A stretch of DNA of 64,000 nucleotides from Acidobacteriota bacterium (lineage in GTDB: Bacteria > Acidobacteriota > Terriglobia > Terriglobales > Acidobacteriaceae). Of the stretch, positions 16,922 through 24,733 are shown piece after piece. The stretch spans positions 1-64,000 of the forward strand of contig JARLGJ010000038.1 in assembly GCA_031296105.1 (NCBI GenBank). Reading direction: 5' to 3'. The notes beneath the pieces were generated by a model. It did no database searches, was not told where the DNA came from, and was given only the letters and a program-made list of their open reading frames with translations. The translations under genes and the position numbers were made by a program. Position 1 is the first letter of the stretch; the number at the start of each line of letters is the position of its first letter.

Positions 16922-17632
16922 ATGACGCAACCGCTGCACATTGGAATTGTTGCCTGCTCGGCCGAGGGAGCCGCGCTCTGCTACCGGACCATCTGCGCCG
17001 AAGGACAGGCTGCAATGGGCCGCCACGCGCACCCGGAGGTCACGATGCACACGCACTCCCTGGCCGAGTACATGAAGGCCATTGAGCGCGACGACTGGGC
17101 GCGGGTGGCCGAACTGATGCTGGCCTCGGCGCGCAAGCTGCAAACCTGCGGCGCGGATTTTCTGATCTCGCCGGATAACACGATTCATCGCGCCTTTGCC
17201 CAGGTGGCGGCCGCGTCACCGCTGCCGTGGCTGCACATCGCGGAAGAAGTCGCGGCCGCAGCGCGCGAGCACGGCTATCGCAAGCTGGCCATCACCGGCA
17301 CGCGCTACACCATGGAAGGGCCGGTATATCCCGAAGTGCTGGGAAAGTGCGGCATTGCATGGCAGGCGCCTTCGCCGCTTGACCGCGGACGAATCCACCA
17401 GATCATCTTCGACGAACTGACTTACGGCATTCTTCGTTCGGAGTCACTGGGCGTATTGCTCACCATCGTCAGCCGCATGAAGGCCGAAGGCTGTGACGCG
17501 GTGGCGCTGGGCTGCACGGAGTTGCCGCTGATCCTGACCAACGAAAACTCGCCGCTGCCGGTGTTGGACTCCACGCGACTGCTGGCGCGCGCCGCACTGC
17601 GCAAGGCCACGCAAGGCCTGCCCGCGCTCTGA
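16922..17632 (+). CDS. Aspartate/glutamate racemase family protein with altered first catalytic residue
   Basis: 236 residues, Asp/Glu/hydantoin racemase fold with two pseudo-symmetric halves. The C-terminal catalytic motif LGCTELPLI (Cys198) is intact. The N-terminal counterpart, normally CNTxH, reads SPDNTIH, so Asp85 sits where the first catalytic Cys is expected. Cofactor-independent racemases use two acid/base residues, so this protein may be a one-sided enzyme (decarboxylase-like or isomerase) or a racemase with a changed mechanism. It ends before a strong terminator. Confidence 0.82.
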   Translation: MTQPLHIGIVACSAEGAALCYRTICAEGQAAMGRHAHPEVTMHTHSLAEYMKAIERDDWARVAELMLASARKLQTCGADFLISPDNTIHRAFAQVAAASPLPWLHIAEEVAAAAREHGYRKLAITGTRYTMEGPVYPEVLGKCGIAWQAPSPLDRGRIHQIIFDELTYGILRSESLGVLLTIVSRMKAEGCDAVALGCTELPLILTNENSPLPVLDSTRLLARAALRKATQGLPAL

Positions 17633-17654
17633 GCGGGGCATTGGCGTAAACAAC

Positions 17655-17679
17655 AAAGGCTCCCTGCGGGGAGCCTTTT
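17655..17679. terminator. Bidirectional terminator
   Basis: GGCTCCC (17658-17664) and GGGAGCC (17669-17675) close a TGCG loop, with AAA before and TTTT after. It serves the racemase gene on the plus strand and the convergent YIP1-like gene on the minus strand. Confidence 0.92.
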
Positions 17680-17697
17680 GCATAGGCGTAATTGCGC

Positions 17698-18441
17698 TTA
17701 CGAGTTCAGCGAGCCGAGGCCCGCGCCGATCAACTTGACGATGAAATAAAGGCTGAAAATAGTGGCGAAGGCCGGCCCCTTCTTGACCTTGCTGAGCACG
17801 GAGATGCCAATGGCGATCACCGCAATCTGCCAAATGGTGATCACGTCGAAGGCGCCCAGCACGCTCTTGAGAAACGTCGAAGTGGCGGGAACGAAGTAGC
17901 CCAGGTTGGTGGCCACGGGATTCTGAATGTCGAACTGATCGGGTTGTACGACGAACATCAGGATCAGGGATAGCGCTGATTGCACGATGCTGATCAGCCA
18001 ACTGTAGAAAGTGACGGCCATCAACTCGGCAAAGCGCAGCTTGGCGCCAAAGCCGAAGTTGAACGTTCCCGCCAGCACGCCAGACACGATACATGCAAGG
18101 ATGAGCAGCACCACGGGCACTCCATAGGCGATGCCCTTGGTGATGTTGACCTGCATCGTCATGATCTTGTCGAGTTGCGCGGGCGGAAGTTTCTCCAGCT
18201 TTTCAGCGGCCTTGGGATTCTTCTGGATCTGGTTCTCCACGACCTGCTCCCAGCCGATGCGCTTATCCACGGCGAAACAAAAGCCAAGGGAAATGACCGA
18301 CAGGATCAGCCACGGCACCCACCAGCTCGCGTTGCGCCGCAGGTCCTGCATGGTCTGCGAGGGCGCGGTAAAGGTGTACAGCAGACGCTGGCCTTCGTTC
18401 AACGCCGGCGCGGGTTCCCCGGTGACAGCGGGTGTGCTCAT
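17698..18441 (-). CDS. YIP1-like integral membrane protein
   Basis: 247 residues with five hydrophobic segments (about 42-60, 103-125, 137-165, 200-218 and 222-243). An N-terminal cytoplasmic part carries the LLYTFTAPSQTMQDLRRN segment seen in bacterial YIP1-domain proteins. A long soluble stretch (about 60-100) lies between helices 1 and 2. A GGAGGG site sits right before the ATG. No biochemical role is known for the bacterial members. Confidence 0.7.
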   Translation of the reverse strand: MSTPAVTGEPAPALNEGQRLLYTFTAPSQTMQDLRRNASWWVPWLILSVISLGFCFAVDKRIGWEQVVENQIQKNPKAAEKLEKLPPAQLDKIMTMQVNITKGIAYGVPVVLLILACIVSGVLAGTFNFGFGAKLRFAELMAVTFYSWLISIVQSALSLILMFVVQPDQFDIQNPVATNLGYFVPATSTFLKSVLGAFDVITIWQIAVIAIGISVLSKVKKGPAFATIFSLYFIVKLIGAGLGSLNS

Positions 18442-18563
18442 GGTCCCTCCCTATTCCGTCTTGCGGGGATTGTAGCAAAGCCGGGAAGATTCTTGAATCG
18501 CGAATACTTGTTGCAACATCAATCTACACATGGCGGCCGCGAAAGGCCGCGCAAGGAGATGGA

Positions 18564-19163
18564 ATGTCCAAGATCGTAATCGCCTATCATTCCGGCTACG
18601 GCCACACCGCCCGCATTGCCGAAACCATTGCCAAGGGCGCGCGCAAGACCGCGGCGTCCGTGGAACTCGTCCGGGTGGATGCCCTCGACGATGCTGCCTG
18701 GCAGAAGCTCGATGAGTCCGATGCCATTATTTTTGGCGCCCCAACGTACATGGGCAGTGCCAGCGCGCCGTTCACGGCTTTTCAGGATCTGACGGCGCAG
18801 CGCTGGATGAATCGCGCCTGGGCCGGTAAGTTGGCCGCCGGCTTTACCACCTCGGCCTCGCCCAGCGGAGACAAGCTCAACACGATCTTCCAGCTCTTCA
18901 TCTTTGCGCAGCAACATGGCATGTTGTGGCAGGGGCTGAATCTTTTGAACAGCGAGCAGCCCAAGGGCAACGACTTTGCCAGCAAAGAGGCGCTCAACCG
19001 CCTGGGCGGTTTTGCCGGACTGTTGTCGCAGGCGAACAATGACGCGCCGGAGAAGACCTTTACGCCGGGAGATTTGAAGACGGCGGAGATCTTCGGCGAA
19101 CAGGTGGCCACCACGGCGGAAAAACTAGCGGCGGTTAACTCATTGACGGTCACAAGGGCCTAG
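18564..19163 (+). CDS. Flavodoxin-fold NAD(P)H:quinone oxidoreductase, WrbA-like
   Basis: 199 residues from the ATG at 18564, fixed by AAGGAGAT. The FMN phosphate loop is HSGYGHTA (near residues 8-15), GAPTYMGSASAPF matches the second FMN loop, and TTSASPSGDK corresponds to the third. WrbA-type proteins reduce quinones by two electrons and protect against redox stress. Generic flavodoxin reductase activity is the safe statement. Confidence 0.85.
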   Translation: MSKIVIAYHSGYGHTARIAETIAKGARKTAASVELVRVDALDDAAWQKLDESDAIIFGAPTYMGSASAPFTAFQDLTAQRWMNRAWAGKLAAGFTTSASPSGDKLNTIFQLFIFAQQHGMLWQGLNLLNSEQPKGNDFASKEALNRLGGFAGLLSQANNDAPEKTFTPGDLKTAEIFGEQVATTAEKLAAVNSLTVTRA

Positions 19164-19197
19164 CCGTTCCGAGGGCGGGGCCGGAAGGCTCTCGCCC

Positions 19198-19638
19198 TCA
19201 GGATGAGTGATCGTGCACAATGCGCCAGTCGCCGTCGATGCGGCGCAGGATCAGGGTGAACAACCCGCGCCGCTGGCTTCCATCCCGGGCCGTCAACTGC
19301 CAGGTGCCGCGTGCAAAGGCCGCATCCGGGCCCAGCATTGCCACCCGCACATTGGAAAAGTTGAGCCTTCCCATCTCGCGTCCCTTGCCGGTGTAGGCCG
19401 TGCGGTAACGCTGGTAGGCGGCCTCCCAGCCGGAGCTTTCCTTGTCCGCGGCGAAAAAAGTCAGATCCTGGGAGTGCCAGTAGCCGGCCATGTAACCCTT
19501 CAGGTCGCCCCGGTTCCAGGCCGCCGTCTGCTGGTCCAGCAGAGCGTGGATGGCCTTTTCAGGCTCCGCCTGGGCCGCTGCGAGTGTCGCGCAGAGCAGC
19601 AAAATCACCGGCAAAACCGCAATTCGTATCCGCTTCAT
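19198..19638 (-). CDS. Exported NTF2-like (DUF4440/SnoaL-type) protein
   Basis: 146 residues from the ATG at 19638; the longer open frame is an artefact. Residues 1-22 form a signal peptide (MKRIRIAVLPVILLL...AAAQA). The rest matches the cone-shaped NTF2-like fold: helix ALLDQQTAAWNRGDLKGYM, then FSNVRVAMLGPDAAF and the C-terminal IDGDWRIVHDHSS. Such proteins often bind small ligands, with or without catalysis. Function is unknown. Confidence 0.8.
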   Translation of the reverse strand: MKRIRIAVLPVILLLCATLAAAQAEPEKAIHALLDQQTAAWNRGDLKGYMAGYWHSQDLTFFAADKESSGWEAAYQRYRTAYTGKGREMGRLNFSNVRVAMLGPDAAFARGTWQLTARDGSQRRGLFTLILRRIDGDWRIVHDHSS

Positions 19639-19797
19639 GCCCCCGAGTAGAGCACGGACCGCCCGCGGCGGCAAGGCGCGGGGGCCTGCGGACGGGGCGC
19701 GAATTCCCGATCGAGTCCGCCGCAGATTACTTCCCGGTGCAAAACCGCAAAGCAAACACTTGCTCGCGGGCCAACTCTCCGATACAGTTCTGGCGCT

Positions 19798-20193
19798 ATG
19801 GCTAAACAGGTTCCAATCGGCGCCAAGGGTGCGGCAGAGGAACGTGTGCAGTTCGAGCACACCTTGACCGCGCATCAACATCAACTGCCCCCGGTGTATT
19901 CCACGCCGGACATGATCCGCCTCATGGAGACCGCGGGCTTCTATGCCCTGCAACCCTTCTGCGAGCCGGGAGAGATCTCGGTGGGCACGGCCATTCATGT
20001 CGATCACCGCGCCCCGGTGGGGATGAACGCCGTGGTGCGCGCCACTGCCGAGGTTGAGGCCGTCGAGGGCCGCTTCATCAAAATCAAGGTGGCGGCCTTC
20101 GAGGGCAAACGCGAACTCGGCTCGGGACAAATCACCCGCGCCATCATCAAGGTCGATGACTTTCTCAAGAAGAACGACATCCCCAAGCCCTAG
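19798..20193 (+). CDS. Thioesterase-like hotdog-fold protein
   Basis: 131 residues, single hotdog domain of the fluoroacetyl-CoA-thioesterase (FlK)-like group. VYSTPDMIRLMETAG is the helix with the usual Thr and Glu catalytic positions, and IHVDHRAPVG carries the histidine. These proteins hydrolyse acyl-CoA or related thioesters; the acyl group is unknown. It converges with the HAD gene across a palindromic terminator. Confidence 0.82.
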   Translation: MAKQVPIGAKGAAEERVQFEHTLTAHQHQLPPVYSTPDMIRLMETAGFYALQPFCEPGEISVGTAIHVDHRAPVGMNAVVRATAEVEAVEGRFIKIKVAAFEGKRELGSGQITRAIIKVDDFLKKNDIPKP

Positions 20194-20215
20194 CGGGCGC
20201 GGGGCGACTGCAGAA

Positions 20216-20248
20216 GCAAAAATCCCCGGCGCGCCGGGGATTTTCTTT
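20216..20248. terminator. Bidirectional palindromic terminator
   Basis: The 22-bp perfect palindrome at 20221-20242 (AATCCCCGGCG and its complement) is flanked by A-rich and T-rich sequence, serving the convergent thioesterase and HAD genes. Confidence 0.9.
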
Positions 20249-20264
20249 GCCAAGGAATATATTT

Positions 20265-20912
20265 TTAGGCCGGCAACAGGCGCCGCCTCAGCTTGGCCAC
20301 GCTGATCTCCTGGCGGCCGGTCAGCATCACCGCGTCGGGCGCGGAGTGGAAGACGTAGCTCTCTAGCCCAAATTTGCGCGCGCCTTCGACGTTTACCAGC
20401 TTGTCGTCCAGAAAGAGCACCTCCCCGGGGTCGCAGCCCAGGCGGCGGCAAAGGTACTGGTAGATCGCGGACTCGGGCTTGACCATGCCGATTTCGCAGG
20501 AATAGATCTGCACGTCAAACTCATCCAGCCACGTCAGCTTGCCGCGCATAAAGCGCAACATGCGGCGCTCCATGTTGCTGAGGATGGCCGTGCGGTAGCC
20601 GTGGGCGTGCAGGTCGCGCGCCAGGCTCAGCGTTTCGTCGCAGACGTTCGTCCACTGGTCGTTGTCGAGGTCAATAAGCCGGTCGGCCTCTTCGTCCGTC
20701 ACCTGAAAGCCGCAATCCTTCCCGACGGCCTTCCAGTATTCGGGATTGTCCAGAGTGCCGCGATCTAGCTCTTCGCGGTGGTGCCAGTAAATCTTCTGGA
20801 ACTCCTGCACCGGCTTGGCAAAACGCTGGCTGAATCGCTCCCATTGCGCCTCGGTGGGAGGCAGTGACAAAACTTTTCCGTAGTCAAAGGCGACAGCCTT
20901 CAAGGTACCCAT
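20265..20912 (-). CDS. HAD-superfamily hydrolase (subfamily IA)
   Basis: 215 residues. The nucleophile motif FDYGKVL near residues 9-15 is of the variant type in which the second acid is replaced by glycine, as in many HAD-IA proteins. AILSNM is motif II, the lysine of MVKPESAIY motif III, and VLFLDDKLVNVEGA motif IV. Members dephosphorylate small metabolites; the substrate is unknown. Confidence 0.82.
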   Translation of the reverse strand: MGTLKAVAFDYGKVLSLPPTEAQWERFSQRFAKPVQEFQKIYWHHREELDRGTLDNPEYWKAVGKDCGFQVTDEEADRLIDLDNDQWTNVCDETLSLARDLHAHGYRTAILSNMERRMLRFMRGKLTWLDEFDVQIYSCEIGMVKPESAIYQYLCRRLGCDPGEVLFLDDKLVNVEGARKFGLESYVFHSAPDAVMLTGRQEISVAKLRRRLLPA

Positions 20913-21071
20913 GGAAAAATCCTACACTGCGGCGGAGGTGCGGGCGATTGCGGGAGGATGAAATTGTCTCGGAGCTTCTTTGGCCGTGGCCAGGCTTGTT
21001 GCAAAGTCCCTTGTAAGGTGTTCGCCGAAGTGACCTTCAATCGCTTGCGCCTATTTGATCCGAGTAGGGAT

Positions 21072-21128
21072 TCTGAACTGCGTGCTCGATGAGCCAAAAG
21101 CAGGCTCATCGAGCACGCAGTGAAGAAT
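21072..21128. repeat. Perfect 19-bp inverted repeat with 7-nt loop
   Basis: Arms 21077-21095 and 21103-21121 are exact inverted repeats (ACTGCGTGCTCGATGAGCC) around AAAAGCA. Outside, a GA/GA mismatch pair is followed by five further pairs (ATTCT/AGAAT). There is no T-run, so a REP-like or mobile hairpin is more likely than a terminator. Confidence 0.9.
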
Positions 21129-21180
21129 GACACTTCGAGGAAGTTTAGGTTTTGCCTCCGAAACGTCCAGTCCTTGCTCT

Positions 21181-21220
21181 TCGCAACTTGCGCAACCTGC
21201 GTAACTCTCGCAACCTGCCT
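21181..21220. repeat. Degenerate CAACCTG tract upstream of tgt
   Basis: Loose repeats of CGCAACTTG, CGCAACCTG, CGTAACTCT and CGCAACCTG. Read in the tgt frame they give RNLRNLRNSRNL, a spurious N-terminal extension if the upstream start were used. Confidence 0.6.
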
Positions 21221-21235
21221 TACAATCGTATGTGC

Positions 21236-22375
21236 ATGTCTTTTTCTTTTCAGGTTGAAGCCACCTGTGGCCGCGCCCGTGCCGGGCGCATCATCACTCC
21301 GCACGGCGAGATTGAAACGCCGGTCTTTATGCCCGTGGGCACCGTGGGCTCGGTCAAGGGGCTGTCGCAGGACGTCCTCGACAAGCTTGGCGTACAGATT
21401 CTTTTGAACAACACCTACCACCTCTACCTGCGTCCCGGGGTGGAGACCGTTCGCGCCCTGGGCGGCGCGCAGAAGTTCATGAGCTGGAACAAGCCGATTC
21501 TGACGGATTCCGGCGGCTTCCAGGTCTTCAGCCTCGGCGATTTGACCAAGAAGTCCGAGGACGGAGTGCAGTTCCGCTCGCATTTGGACGGCTCGTCGCA
21601 TTTTTTCTCGCCGGAGACCTCTCTGGCGGCCGAGATCGGCATTGGCGCCGACATTGTGATGGCCTTTGACGAGTGCACCGAGTATCCCGCCACGCGCGAG
21701 CGCGCACGCCAGTCGATGGAAATGACCGCACGTTGGGCTCGCCGCAGCCGGGACTACTTCGAGGCCCACAAGCACGAGGTGCCCTGGTTCAAGGAAAAAT
21801 CTCTGGAGAAGGGCAGCGACCAGACGCAGGCGCTATTTGGCATTGTGCAGGGCGGCATGTACAACGACCTGCGCCGCGAGTCGGCCGAGCGCACGGTGGA
21901 ACTCGACTTCCCCGGCTACGCCCTGGGCGGTCTTTCCGTGGGTGAGCCGCGTCCGGAAACCTGGAAGGTGGTCAATGAGGCTATCCCCCTGCTGCCGGCC
22001 AACAAGCCGCGCTATGTGATGGGCGTGGGCACACCGGAAGAAATTGTGGAGTACGTGCGCCACGGCGTGGACATGATGGACTGCGTGCTGCCCACGCGCG
22101 CCGCCCGCCACGGGTTGCTTTTCACCAGTGAAGGTAAAATTAACATTAAAAATGCGCGCTTTGCCCGCGACGAGTCGCCGCTGGATCCGCGCTGTCCCTG
22201 TACGGTATGTGCCCGGTATTCGCGGGCCTATCTTCGCCATCTGTATGCCTCGCAGGAGATTTTGGCGCAGGTTTTGAACACCCAGCACAATCTTGCCTAT
22301 TATCTCGGCTTGATGCGGCGCGTCCGGCAAAGTATCATTTCAGGGGAGTTTGCAGATGCCCCTTCCGCAGTTTAG
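21236..22375 (+). CDS. tgt: tRNA-guanine transglycosylase (queuine synthesis)
   Basis: 379 residues from the ATG at 21236 (an ATG at 21230 is equally possible; the longer open frame is repeat sequence). It exchanges guanine-34 for preQ1 in tRNAs with GUN anticodons. Seen: LTDSGGFQVFSL, AFDECTEYPA, VQGGMYNDLR, MGVGTPEEIVE, the nucleophile region DMMDCVLPTRAARHG, and the zinc site CPCTVCARYSRAYLRH. Residues and length are standard. It precedes yajC-secD-secF, a conserved bacterial neighbourhood. Confidence 0.96.
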   Translation: MSFSFQVEATCGRARAGRIITPHGEIETPVFMPVGTVGSVKGLSQDVLDKLGVQILLNNTYHLYLRPGVETVRALGGAQKFMSWNKPILTDSGGFQVFSLGDLTKKSEDGVQFRSHLDGSSHFFSPETSLAAEIGIGADIVMAFDECTEYPATRERARQSMEMTARWARRSRDYFEAHKHEVPWFKEKSLEKGSDQTQALFGIVQGGMYNDLRRESAERTVELDFPGYALGGLSVGEPRPETWKVVNEAIPLLPANKPRYVMGVGTPEEIVEYVRHGVDMMDCVLPTRAARHGLLFTSEGKINIKNARFARDESPLDPRCPCTVCARYSRAYLRHLYASQEILAQVLNTQHNLAYYLGLMRRVRQSIISGEFADAPSAV

Positions 22376-22383
22376 GATGAGGT

Positions 22384-22426
22384 GCCGGCAGAAATAATGG
22401 TCATTCGTTCCATTTCTGCCCCGGCG
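22384..22426 (+). other. Hairpin after tgt, possible terminator
   Basis: GCCGGCAGAAAT pairs imperfectly with ATTTCTGCCCCGGC around a 15-20-nt loop, just after the tgt stop. No T-run follows, so read-through into yajC is possible. The remaining spacer up to 22622 shows nothing recognisable. Confidence 0.35.
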
Positions 22427-22622
22427 TGCTGTTTTGAGATCGACTTCTAATTCGTGGTGATCTGAACTCCCCGGACCAAGAAGACGCTTAGGAGCGGTTT
22501 TCCGTGTACCTTTTGGTGATACCGAGGTGCGCTGCTCTTCTCTGTGCCGGTGTAAATGGCAATAGTAAATTTCTAGCCGCAAGGCGCCGGTGCGAGCCTG
22601 GCGGGCGGCGGGAGCCTTAAGA

Positions 22623-22961
22623 ATGATGGATCGAATCGCGTTCCTCCTGTGGCAGCAACAAGGCGGCGGAGGAAGCTACATGCTGATGATGGTGGTATTT
22701 TTCGCCGTCATGTTCTTTCTCCTGATCATGCCCCAGCAACGGCGGCAGAAGAAGTGGCAGGAGATGCTGGCCGGGTTGAAGGCGGGCGACCGCGTCACCA
22801 CCAACGGCGGCATCGTCGGCATCATCGTTTCCATCAAGCAGGGCGAGGGCAGCGATCCGGGGAGCATTATTCTCCGCGTCAATCCCGACAATCTCAAAAT
22901 CGAAGTTGCTCGCAACGCTATCGCATCCGTTACCGTGGACGATAGCGCCAAGAAATCTTAG
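22623..22961 (+). CDS. yajC: Preprotein translocase subunit YajC
   Basis: 112-residue single-span inner-membrane protein that associates with SecDF. The transmembrane segment is about residues 18-40 (YMLMMVVFFAVMFFLLIMPQ), followed by the PQQRRQKKWQEML cytoplasmic start and GDRVTTNGGIVGII, typical of YajC. The start is ATG at 22623, with an adjacent ATG at 22626. secD begins 15 bp after its stop. Confidence 0.94.
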   Translation: MMDRIAFLLWQQQGGGGSYMLMMVVFFAVMFFLLIMPQQRRQKKWQEMLAGLKAGDRVTTNGGIVGIIVSIKQGEGSDPGSIILRVNPDNLKIEVARNAIASVTVDDSAKKS

Positions 22962-22976
22962 GCGGTCGCGGTTTCC

Positions 22977-24617
22977 ATGAAGAAAAACCTGCTCTGGAAA
23001 GTTGTTCTCATTCTCGCCACCCTGATCGTGTTTGTCTGGGGAGTCTTCCTCGGAACCGATCCAGCCAAGAGTATCGAGGCCATTAAGGCCCACGGACTCC
23101 TTGCCGGTATTCAGGAGAACATTCATCTCGGCCTCGACCTCCGCGGAGGCACCCACCTGATTCTTCAGGTGCAGGTGAACGACGCCGTTAACGCGGAAAC
23201 CGATCAGACAGTGGAGCGGCTCAAGGACGCGATGAAGAAGAAAAACATCGTGTACGGCGACGTCGCCAAGGTCGATCCCGCCGGTGCTCCCGGAAAAATT
23301 GCCATCCGTGGCGTCGATGCCAATTCGGCCGGCGACCTGCGCACGATCCTGACCGAGCAGTTCGGCGAATACGACTTCACCACCGGCAGCGACAGTTGGA
23401 CGGTTTCTCTGAAGTCGCAGGTGGAAGCCACCATCAAGCAGCGCGCCGTCGAGCAGGCCATCGAGACCATCCGCAACCGCATTGACCAGCTTGGCGTGAG
23501 CGAGCCGCAGATTGCCGAACACAGCCTGGGCGCCTACCAGATTCTGGTGCAGTTGCCCGGCGTGGACGATCCGGCTCGCGTGAAGGAAGTCATGCAGTCC
23601 ACGGCCATGCTGGAGATTCGACAGGCCTTGGACAATGGCCGCCTCTATAGCAGCGAGCAGGAAGCACTGGCGGCGCACAACGGAATTCTGCCATCGGACG
23701 CGATTGTGATGAAGGGCGTGAATGCCCATCGTAGCTCCGGCGACGCAGGCGGCGACGTGTATTACCTGATCAGCCGCGTGGCGGCCGTCAGCGGACGCGA
23801 CCTGCGCTCGGCGGAATCCGGCCACGAAGAAAACGGCCGTCCCGACGTCATGTTTACCCTGACGCGCGACGGCGGCGACCGCTTCTACAACTTCACCTCG
23901 GCGCACGTGGGCGACTACCTGGCCATCGTGCTGGACGGCAAGGTGCAGGAAGTGGCCACCATCAAGGAGCCGATCCGCGACTCCGGCCGCATCTCGGGCT
24001 CCTATACCGAGCAGCGCACCAAGGACGTGGCCATGGTGCTGCGTTCGGGCGCACTGCCGGCATCCATCAAGTACTTGGAAGAGCGCACCGTGGGCCCGTC
24101 GCTGGGCGCGGATTCGATCCGCCAGGGCGTGCGCGCCGCAATGGTTGGCATGGCGGCCGTCATGGTCTTCATGCTGATCTACTACCGCTTCGCCGGCATC
24201 AATGCCGACCTGGCGCTGGTGCTGAACCTGGTGATCCTGCTGGGTTTCCTCGGGTTTACCGGGGCAACGCTCACCCTGCCCGGCATCGCCGGCTTGATCC
24301 TCACCGTCGGTATGGGCGTGGACTCCAATGTGCTGATCTTCGAGCGTATTCGCGAAGAGCTGCGCGCTGGCAAAACGCCGCCCTCGGCCGTGGAGCAGGG
24401 CTTTGGCCACGCCTGGGTCACCATTATCGATACGCACGTTACGACGATCGTTTCGGCCGCCATTTTGTTCCTGTTCGGCACCGGCCCGGTCAAGGGCTTC
24501 GCCGTCACGCTGACCTTTGGTCTGCTGGCGAACCTGTTCACCGCGGTCTTCGTTTCGCGCACGATTTTCGACAGCATCCTCAACCGCCACAAGCGCGGTG
24601 AGGCGCTTTCGATCTAG
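22977..24617 (+). CDS. secD: Protein translocase subunit SecD
   Basis: 546 residues. SecD with SecF uses the proton gradient to pull secreted proteins across the inner membrane. The N-terminal helix (8-26) precedes the LGLDLRGGTHLILQV signature, a large periplasmic P1 region, and five C-terminal helices (about 385-535) containing GMGVDSNVLIFERIREE. Order and spacing with yajC and secF confirm the identity. Confidence 0.97.
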   Translation: MKKNLLWKVVLILATLIVFVWGVFLGTDPAKSIEAIKAHGLLAGIQENIHLGLDLRGGTHLILQVQVNDAVNAETDQTVERLKDAMKKKNIVYGDVAKVDPAGAPGKIAIRGVDANSAGDLRTILTEQFGEYDFTTGSDSWTVSLKSQVEATIKQRAVEQAIETIRNRIDQLGVSEPQIAEHSLGAYQILVQLPGVDDPARVKEVMQSTAMLEIRQALDNGRLYSSEQEALAAHNGILPSDAIVMKGVNAHRSSGDAGGDVYYLISRVAAVSGRDLRSAESGHEENGRPDVMFTLTRDGGDRFYNFTSAHVGDYLAIVLDGKVQEVATIKEPIRDSGRISGSYTEQRTKDVAMVLRSGALPASIKYLEERTVGPSLGADSIRQGVRAAMVGMAAVMVFMLIYYRFAGINADLALVLNLVILLGFLGFTGATLTLPGIAGLILTVGMGVDSNVLIFERIREELRAGKTPPSAVEQGFGHAWVTIIDTHVTTIVSAAILFLFGTGPVKGFAVTLTFGLLANLFTAVFVSRTIFDSILNRHKRGEALSI

Positions 24618-24622
24618 GGATT

Positions 24623-24654
24623 TGCGGCGGGCCCGAACCGGGTCCGCCGCTTTG
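24623..24654. other. Strong hairpin between secD and secF
   Basis: GCGGCGGGCCCG (from 24624) pairs with CGGGTCCGCCGC (to 24650) around AAC with one mismatch, followed by only TTTGGG. It may attenuate transcription or protect the secD mRNA end. Confidence 0.5.
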
Positions 24655-24733
24655 GGTTCGGCAGCACCGGCTGCAATCGCAGCCCGAAAGAAATTCAGAG
24701 AAGCAGGCGCTTCTCGGGTAGAAGGCTCCTACA

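Larger units (their letters stand above)
20913..21235. other. Intergenic region with large hairpin and repeat tract upstream of tgt
   Basis: No gene is seen in these 323 bp. They contain the long hairpin at 21072-21128 and, directly before tgt, a degenerate CAACCTG tract. The promoters of the divergent HAD gene and tgt should be here. Confidence 0.6.

Noticed and set aside
21181-21220. Possible CRISPR-like repeats
   Set aside because: The units are only 8-9 bases, degenerate and without spacers; no cas gene is present.
21152-21235. N-terminal extension of Tgt starting at 21152
   Set aside because: It translates a repeat tract (RNLRNLRNSRNL), unlike any Tgt N-terminus.
22617-24590. A 657-codon minus-strand frame opposite yajC-secD
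   Set aside because: Antisense to conserved secD with no ribosome site or domain; it is a shadow of the GC-rich third positions.
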